Shown here: positions 13,224 to 18,374 of the stretch, piece after piece
How the letters are laid out: each line of letters starts with the position of its first letter
Position numbering within the stretch: the first letter of the stretch is position 1
Source: Phormidesmis priestleyi
GTDB taxonomy: Bacteria; Cyanobacteriota; Cyanobacteriia; Phormidesmidales; Phormidesmidaceae
Direction: 5' to 3'
Assembly: GCA_003242115.1 (NCBI GenBank)
Contig: QBMP01000054.1
Coordinates: 1 to 18,374, forward strand
Length of the DNA stretch: 18,374 nt
The notes under the pieces: generated by a model
What the model was told of the DNA's origin: nothing
Database searches by the model: none
The model's input: the letters and a program-made list of their open reading frames with translations, nothing else
Program-made: the position numbers and the translations under genes

Positions 13224-16200
13224 CTAAGCGCTAATCAGCGGCGTGGCTCTAGCTCTGAAGGCGGCGGCTTGCAGGGCGGCAACGGCGGCTTCGGCGTTTT
13301 GTACTCTGAACTGTGAGCCTAAGCGCACGGCCTGACGATGATTACGGGCGCGAATAACGGCAATTACCGGCGTTTTAGCAGAAAATTCATTTTCACCTTG
13401 CAGCGCTTTGAGCACGTTACGTAATCGGTACTGCTGCTCAATGTCTCCTGCGATCGCTGGGTCCAAATCCACCATCACCATCCGAATCGACTCTAGCGGC
13501 TCAGCGTCATCGATAATCATCTGCACCCGATCATCGCGGCGATCTACTTTGCCCCACACCATCAGCCGCGCATCGGGCTTAATGTGTTGGCCAATGCGGG
13601 CATAGGCTTTGGGGAAAATCACCGCTTCACAGTGGCCGCTAAGATCTTCCATTTGCACCACCGCCATTGAGTCGCCTTTTTTGGTGGTGACGGGCTTGAC
13701 CATGCTGAGCATGACAATAGCGCTGAGGGTGACTTTTTCGGGCTGTTCACCTAAGTCGGCGAGGCCAATGGGGGCAAGGATTTTGGCGGAATGCTGAACG
13801 CCTTTGAGCGGGTGGTCGGAGATATAAAAGCCCAGCAGCTCTTTCTCTAGCTTGAGGCGTTCTTGGGGCTCGTAGTCTGCGACAGGTGGGGCCTTGGGTG
13901 CAGACTCAAAAGTGACAGCAGCGGGGCCAGTTTCGGCAACGGCGAAGCTTGCCATCATATCGAAGATATTGCCCTGACCGACTTCGCGGTCTTTGGCGCG
14001 GCTCTGAGCCCATTCCACCACTAGCTCCAGATCGTGCATAAGCTGCTGGCGGTTCGGCTCTAGGCTCTCAAATGCGCCGGAGAGAATCAGGGCTTCTAAG
14101 GCGCGCTTGTTGACGGCTCGAAGATCGACGCGATCGCACAAATCCGCCAAAGACTTAAAAGCTCCTTCTTCACGGCGAGACTTTTCAATCGCCTCAATCG
14201 CCCCAAGGCCGACATTGCGAACAGCCGACAGCCCAAAGAGAATTTGATTAGTCAATGGGGTAAAATCCACCCCAGAGCGGTTGATATCCGGCGGCAGCAC
14301 CTGAATGCTCATGCTCAAACAGCTAGCAATGTACATTTGCACTTTGTCCTGATCGCCGCTGATCGCCGTCAGCAGCGCTGCCATGTACTCAACCGGATAA
14401 TTCGCTTTCAGGTAAGCCGTTTGAAAGGTGACAAATCCGTAGGCGGTCGAGTGAGACTTGTTGAAACAATACTCGGCAAACAGCACCATTTGATCAAACA
14501 AATCATTGGCAGGCTGACGCGGAAAATCGTTTTTACTCGCGCCTTCAATAAAGATTTCGCGGTGCTTTTCCATCTCGCTGATTTTCTTTTTACCCATTGC
14601 CCTACGCAGCAGGTCGGCTTCACCTAACGAATAGCCAGCTAGGTCTTGAGCGATTTTCATGATCTGTTCTTGATAGACCATGATGCCGTAAGTTTCTTCT
14701 AAAATCGGCTTTAAAAGATCGTGGGCGTAGTCGATTTTCTCGCGCCCGTGCTTGCGGTCAATAAACTTTGGAATCAAACCCGCATCCAAAGGCCCTGGCC
14801 GATAGAGTGCAAGCACCGAAGAAATATCTTCTAAACCGGAAGGCTTGAGGTCTTTAACAATTTGTCTCATGCCCGAAGACTCTAGCTGAAACACGCCCGC
14901 TAGTTCACCGCCCGCCAACAGCTTGTAAGTGGCCGGATCATCCAAAGGCAGCGCATCGAGATCAATCTTAATGTCGTGCCGTGACTCAATATGGTTGACC
15001 GCTTTTTGAATCATGGTGAGGTTGCGCAAGCCCAAAAAGTCCATTTTTAATAGACCAATGGCTTCAACATCTTCCATGTAGTATTGGGTAATCACCGCGC
15101 CATCGTTGTTGCGCTGTAAAGGCACAATGGTATCTAACGGCTGCTCAGAAATAACGACACCAGCGGCGTGCATTCCAAAGGTTTTGTTAGTGCCTTCAAT
15201 CGTAATCGCAGTGTCAATCCAGCGCTGAAAGGTAACGGCAGTGCCGGGAATCAGTTCGCCGCTGTCGTACTTTTCTTTAAAGGCAGGCTCTGGCGTCTTT
15301 TCAGAAATCATCTCCTTGAGCTTGGCGGGTTTGCCCCTAGCGACCGGAATCAGCTTGGCGAGCTTGTCAGACTCGTTGTAGGGAATATCCAATACGCGAG
15401 CCACGTCTTTGAGCACCGCTTTGGAGGTCATGCGGTTGAAGGTGATAATTTGGGCGACGTGATCGGTGCCATATTTTTCGGTGACGTATTTAATCACGTC
15501 TTCTCGCCGCTCAATGCAGAAGTCGGTATCGACATCGGGCATGGATTTGCGCTCAGGGTTGAGAAAGCGCTCAAAAAGGAGTCCGTGATGCACCGGGTCA
15601 ATATTGGTGATGCCCATTGCGTAGGCGACGAGAGATCCTGCCGCCGAGCCGCGCCCTGGGCCGACTGAAATGTTGTTGTCGCGGGCGAATTTAATGTAGT
15701 CCCATACGACCAGAAAGTAGGTGGCGAAGCCCATTTTGTGCATCATCGCGACTTCGTAGTCCATTCGATCGCAATACTCTTGCGTCAACTGATCTCGGCT
15801 GCTGATGTTCATTCGATCTAGCAGCCCATCCCAAGCGACTTTCTCCATGTAGCTCTCTTTGCTATAGCCCTCAGGGATGGGAAAGTTTGGGATCTGAGGG
15901 TTGCCAAGAACGTGATATTCCTCGATTTTATCGGCGACTTCTTGCGTGCGCGCCACCGCATCTTCAATCACTTCTGATGAGAGGTGATCGCGAAACAGCC
16001 GCCGCATTTCGGCTTCAGACTTGAGGTATTCGGTGCCGCTGTAGCGCAGCCGCTTATCTTCGGTAATCAGCTTGCCGGTTTGAATGCACAGCAGCGCGTC
16101 ATGGGCTTCGACATCAATGCAGGAGATAAAGTGCGAGTCGTTAGTGGCCACCACTTTAATGTTGAGTTCGGCGGCAATACGAACAATTTCTACATTGACG

Positions 16201-16754
16201 ATGCGATCTTCGGGGGAGCCGTGATCTTGAATTTCGAGATAAAAATCATCGCCGAGTAAATCTTTGTACCATTGGGCCACCCGACGGGCCACATCTAGCC
16301 GTTTTTTTAAGATGGCCTGAGGAATTTCGCCGCCGAGACAGGCGCTGGTGATAATCAGCCCTTCATGATACTGCTCTAACAGGGCTTTGTTGATGCAAGG
16401 GCGCGAGAAAATGCCTTTGCCCTGGACGCCTTCGAGGTGAGAAACGGTCGTGAGCTTAACGAGATTTTTGTAGCCAATGTCGTTTTTGGCGAGAACGAGC
16501 TGATGGTATTTGGGTCGCTTTTCTTGCTTGGTAATGTCGCCATTGATGATGTACATCTCATTGCCGATAATCGGCTTAATGCCTTTGCGCTGGCACACCT
16601 TGAGCAGCTCAATCGCTCCGTACATGACGCCGTGATCGGTGAGGGCAATCGCGTTCATGCCCAATTCCAATGCCCGATCTACGAGCGGATCGATGTGGCT
16701 CGCACCGTCGAGTAAGCTGTAGTCGCTGTGGATGTGCAGACCGACAAAAGGCAT
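13224..16754 (-). CDS. dnaE: DNA polymerase III alpha subunit, intact
   Basis: The replicative polymerase catalytic subunit, 1176 residues, close to the usual bacterial length (E. coli 1160). The start at 16754 ([17 protein letters not shown]) follows GAGGA by 8 bases; an in-frame ATG 36 bases upstream would extend a non-family tail. Order: PHP domain (about 4-210; HIHSD and [12 protein letters not shown]), then the C-family palm with the catalytic aspartates D407 and D409 in PDVDTDF and D572 in KMDFLG, fingers with [13 protein letters not shown], the HhH region (about 830-890), and an OB fold near 985-1070 (TLSAIVML...[13 protein letters not shown]). The conserved AEY|CFN site at residues 762-763 is where many cyanobacteria carry the split intein; here the sequence runs through without interruption. 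It is transcribed away from the efflux adaptor gene and converges on the last methyltransferase. Confidence 0.98.
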   Translation of the reverse strand: MPFVGLHIHSDYSLLDGASHIDPLVDRALELGMNAIALTDHGVMYGAIELLKVCQRKGIKPIIGNEMYIINGDITKQEKRPKYHQLVLAKNDIGYKNLVKLTTVSHLEGVQGKGIFSRPCINKALLEQYHEGLIITSACLGGEIPQAILKKRLDVARRVAQWYKDLLGDDFYLEIQDHGSPEDRIVNVEIVRIAAELNIKVVATNDSHFISCIDVEAHDALLCIQTGKLITEDKRLRYSGTEYLKSEAEMRRLFRDHLSSEVIEDAVARTQEVADKIEEYHVLGNPQIPNFPIPEGYSKESYMEKVAWDGLLDRMNISSRDQLTQEYCDRMDYEVAMMHKMGFATYFLVVWDYIKFARDNNISVGPGRGSAAGSLVAYAMGITNIDPVHHGLLFERFLNPERKSMPDVDTDFCIERREDVIKYVTEKYGTDHVAQIITFNRMTSKAVLKDVARVLDIPYNESDKLAKLIPVARGKPAKLKEMISEKTPEPAFKEKYDSGELIPGTAVTFQRWIDTAITIEGTNKTFGMHAAGVVISEQPLDTIVPLQRNNDGAVITQYYMEDVEAIGLLKMDFLGLRNLTMIQKAVNHIESRHDIKIDLDALPLDDPATYKLLAGGELAGVFQLESSGMRQIVKDLKPSGLEDISSVLALYRPGPLDAGLIPKFIDRKHGREKIDYAHDLLKPILEETYGIMVYQEQIMKIAQDLAGYSLGEADLLRRAMGKKKISEMEKHREIFIEGASKNDFPRQPANDLFDQMVLFAEYCFNKSHSTAYGFVTFQTAYLKANYPVEYMAALLTAISGDQDKVQMYIASCLSMSIQVLPPDINRSGVDFTPLTNQILFGLSAVRNVGLGAIEAIEKSRREEGAFKSLADLCDRVDLRAVNKRALEALILSGAFESLEPNRQQLMHDLELVVEWAQSRAKDREVGQGNIFDMMASFAVAETGPAAVTFESAPKAPPVADYEPQERLKLEKELLGFYISDHPLKGVQHSAKILAPIGLADLGEQPEKVTLSAIVMLSMVKPVTTKKGDSMAVVQMEDLSGHCEAVIFPKAYARIGQHIKPDARLMVWGKVDRRDDRVQMIIDDAEPLESIRMVMVDLDPAIAGDIEQQYRLRNVLKALQGENEFSAKTPVIAVIRARNHRQAVRLGSQFRVQNAEAAVAALQAAAFRARATPLISA

Positions 16755-16762
16755 CGAAATTA

Positions 16763-16767
16763 TCCTC
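16763..16767 (-). promoter_or_regulatory. Ribosome binding site of dnaE
   Basis: GAGGA on the minus strand, 8 bases before the ATG at 16754. It supports the family start MPFVGLH over the in-frame ATG at 16790. Confidence 0.75.
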
Positions 16768-17128
16768 ACGAAGACGACGAAACTCGTCAATCTAGTACAA
16801 ATCTACTTCCTTATAAGCGTTTGATTCAATCGCTAGACGCGACGAACATCTTTAAGGTCACAGTATAGTTAGCTCATTGAACCACTATATATGCCAAGTT
16901 TTTTCAAAATTTAACGATGTTTTACGCTATTGATAGTGATAAAGCCTTGACAATAAAAGCTTTCTGGTAAGGAATCGATGCTTTCAATTTGCGCGATTCA
17001 AGCTGACGCTTCACATTAGCTTCTAAATAAGGACAGTCGCGACTAGAGCCTCAATTTCCGGGTCAAATTTTTGGCTATTTTTTTGGCTAAATCTCTAACT
17101 TTATTAACCGACGATCAATCAGTACTTT

Positions 17129-17158
17129 AAAGCCCTAACCTTCCTCAATCAGGGCTTT
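17129..17158. terminator. Perfect 8-bp hairpin, possible terminator
   Basis: AAAGCCCT and AGGGCTTT are perfect inverted repeats with a 14-base loop. The stem ends in A and T runs on both sides but has no long U tract after it, and no gene reads into it that needs a terminator, so it may equally be part of an untranslated RNA. Confidence 0.4.
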
Positions 17159-17249
17159 GTCCATCTTTAAAAACAAGGCTCCGAACTGAACTTTACAGGG
17201 ACAGCGTAAATCGGTATCAGTCGTGCGGGAGACTAGGTTTCATCAAATT

Positions 17250-17270
17250 TAAACCAGACTGACCAGTTTA
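17250..17270. promoter_or_regulatory. Operator-like palindrome before the efflux adaptor gene
   Basis: TAAAC-N11-GTTTA is a perfect 5-bp outer inverted repeat centred on 17260; seven of ten base pairs match overall. Inside it ACTG-AC-CAGT is a second, slightly offset palindrome. Its length and style resemble TetR-family operators that control efflux genes. It ends 2 bases before the -10 box, so a bound repressor would block RNA polymerase. No regulator gene is in the window. Confidence 0.5.
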
Positions 17271-17272
17271 GG

Positions 17273-17278
17273 TATACT
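17273..17278 (+). promoter_or_regulatory. Probable -10 box of the efflux adaptor gene
   Basis: TATACT, a good match to TATAAT, about 72 bases before the ATG at 17350. No strong -35 sits 17 bases upstream (TAAACC), which would fit an activated or repressed promoter. The predicted leader is about 65 bases. Confidence 0.5.
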
Positions 17279-17349
17279 GAGCTGTAGAGGCATCCGTACG
17301 TTCGTTACGCTCAAAAAAACGCAGATTTTAGTGCCAGGGTATTTTTTGT

Positions 17350-18374
17350 ATGACGGCTTCTTCGGAATCATCGCCTGCGTTATCTAGTAAAAAATGGTTA
17401 GGGTTAGTCGGACTTGCCCTATTGATGGCAGGGTTGGGCTTTATACTGTGGCGAATCTTCGCTGGGCGCGGCAACCCTGAGATGATGGGGCCACCCGCTT
17501 TTCCGGTCAAGGCTGAGCGCTTGCAGCGATCGCCTTTAGAGGATAGTTCAGAATTTATTGGCACCCTGGATTCTCAAGCTGGGGTGAGCTTGCAGCCGGA
17601 AGCAGATGGCCGAGTTGTGCAGGTTTTTGTGTCATCGGGCGATACGGTGTCGGCGGGCGATCCCATTATGCAGCTGAGCTCGCAGCGATCGCAGGCCGAC
17701 TACAGTGGCGCAATCGCCAATGTCAGCAGCGCCCGATCCGCGAGAGATGCGGCGCGATCGCAACTGCGGGCAGCTGAAGAGCGTCAGGCTCAGCTTCAGG
17801 CCGATCTGCAGCTACAGCAAAGTGACTATGAGCGCACCGCAACGCTGGTGGCAAAAGGGGCTTTGCCTAAAGAACAGCTCGATCAGGTGATCCGCGATCG
17901 CACCGTTGCTAGTGCCGCCCTACAATCCGCCGCTCAAGAAATTCAGGCGCTCGGATCTAGCGTGGAAGGCGCAGACGCAACCCTTGCTCAAGCCGGTGCT
18001 AGCGCCGATGCCACTCAGCAAGACTTGCTAGATAAAACCGTCACCGCGCCGATTGCAGGTATTGTGGGCGATATTCCTGTCAAGCTCGGCGACTACGTTC
18101 AAGCGGGTGATTCGCTAGCAACAATTACTCAAAATCAAGACCTGGAGATAAACCTTTCGGTGCCGATTGACCAAGCGAATCGGCTGCGAACAGGAATGCC
18201 TGTAGAGCTGATGCTGTTTGGATCGGATGAGACTATAGCGTCCGGCAACATTCGCTTTGTCTCCCCCACCACCGATGCCGCGACTCAAACCGTTTTAGCC
18301 AAAGCCCGCTTTTCTACACCCAAGCAGCCTCTGCAAGACGATCAACGCCTCGAAGTCCGCGTCATTTGGGACGA
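17350..18374 (+). CDS. Periplasmic adaptor (membrane fusion) subunit of an RND-type efflux pump, partial
   Basis: 341 codons are present and open to the window end, so the C-terminus is missing. It would link an inner-membrane RND transporter to an outer-membrane channel. One N-terminal helix (about 17-38, WLGLVGLALLMAGLGFILW) anchors it; no lipobox Cys is visible. The first lipoyl half is at about 78-110 (QPEADGRVVQVFVSSGDTV), a Gln- and Ala-rich coiled coil at about 112-215, the second lipoyl half near 228-260 (DKTVTAPIAGIVGDIPVKLG), and the beta-barrel starts near 264 (DLEINLSVPIDQANRL). This is the HlyD/AcrA domain order. AGGG lies 10 bases before the ATG. The transporter gene is expected just beyond the edge. 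Substrate unknown. Confidence 0.92.
   Translation, partial: MTASSESSPALSSKKWLGLVGLALLMAGLGFILWRIFAGRGNPEMMGPPAFPVKAERLQRSPLEDSSEFIGTLDSQAGVSLQPEADGRVVQVFVSSGDTVSAGDPIMQLSSQRSQADYSGAIANVSSARSARDAARSQLRAAEERQAQLQADLQLQQSDYERTATLVAKGALPKEQLDQVIRDRTVASAALQSAAQEIQALGSSVEGADATLAQAGASADATQQDLLDKTVTAPIAGIVGDIPVKLGDYVQAGDSLATITQNQDLEINLSVPIDQANRLRTGMPVELMLFGSDETIASGNIRFVSPTTDAATQTVLAKARFSTPKQPLQDDQRLEVRVIWD

Larger units (their letters stand above)
16755..17349. other. Divergent intergenic region between dnaE and the efflux adaptor gene
   Basis: 595 bp with no convincing gene. It is AT-richer than the flanking genes. On the plus strand it holds an isolated TTGACA (16947-16952) without a good -10 at the right distance, a short direct repeat TTTTTGGCTA (17068 and 17080), the hairpin at 17129-17158 and the operator and promoter at 17250-17278. 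On the minus strand, TATACT (16867-16862) and TATAAG (16815-16810) are candidate -10 boxes for dnaE, but neither has a clear -35 at 16-18 bases. A 13-codon frame at 16978-17019 with AAGGA before it is too short to call. Confidence 0.6.

Noticed and set aside
15168..15668. 166-codon open frame on the plus strand inside dnaE
   Set aside because: It lies wholly antisense to the strongly conserved polymerase palm region and shows no domain of its own; a shadow of dnaE codon use.
16978..17019. 13-codon leader peptide with AAGGA before it
   Set aside because: Too short to support, no run of regulatory codons and no attenuator next to it.

Overview
The window comes from a cyanobacterial chromosome. 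The HIP1 octamer GCGATCGC recurs many times on both gene strands (for example at 1212, 5871, 5976, 10359 and 10383). The long dnaE on the minus strand also carries the residues AEY|CFN at the site where many cyanobacteria have the DnaE split intein. Composition is moderate in GC, and start and stop spacing are ordinary for a filamentous or unicellular freshwater lineage. I cannot name the genus.

Region 1 (165-13221, all plus strand) is a ten-gene surface-polysaccharide or glycoconjugate cluster: GT2 glycosyltransferase, glucose-1-phosphate cytidylyltransferase (rfbF), an extended SDR, a TylC3-type sugar C-methyltransferase, a GT4 glycosyltransferase, a PIG-L/LmbE-type deacetylase, a large orphan protein with jelly-roll (concanavalin-like) modules, a second methyltransferase of the zinc-finger type, a VanZ-LamG membrane protein and a third methyltransferase. 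Gaps are short (overlap to about 110 bp), so most or all of it could be one transcript. The inferred theme is a CDP-activated hexose that is epimerised or reduced and C-methylated, then placed by glycosyltransferases into a polymer. The deacetylase modifies an N-acetyl sugar, and membrane and lectin-like proteins handle or anchor the product. No 4,6-dehydratase, flippase, polymerase or ABC exporter is visible, so the cluster must continue upstream or rely on genes elsewhere.

Region 2 (13224-16754, minus strand) is an intact, unsplit dnaE (DNA polymerase III alpha). It converges on the last methyltransferase with only 2 bp between the stop codons.

Region 3 (16755-17349) is a 595-bp divergent intergenic region with a strong hairpin and a promoter with an operator-like palindrome just before the last gene. 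Region 4 (17350 to the window end) is the first 341 codons of a periplasmic adaptor (membrane fusion) protein of an RND-type efflux system, cut off by the window edge.

The most unusual features are three independent in-frame 12-bp-period tandem repeats in three different genes of the cluster, one of them an acidic insert between the two Rossmann domains of the GT4 enzyme. Also notable are the orphan double jelly-roll protein, and the arrangement of two close methyltransferase paralogues around a VanZ-LamG protein.
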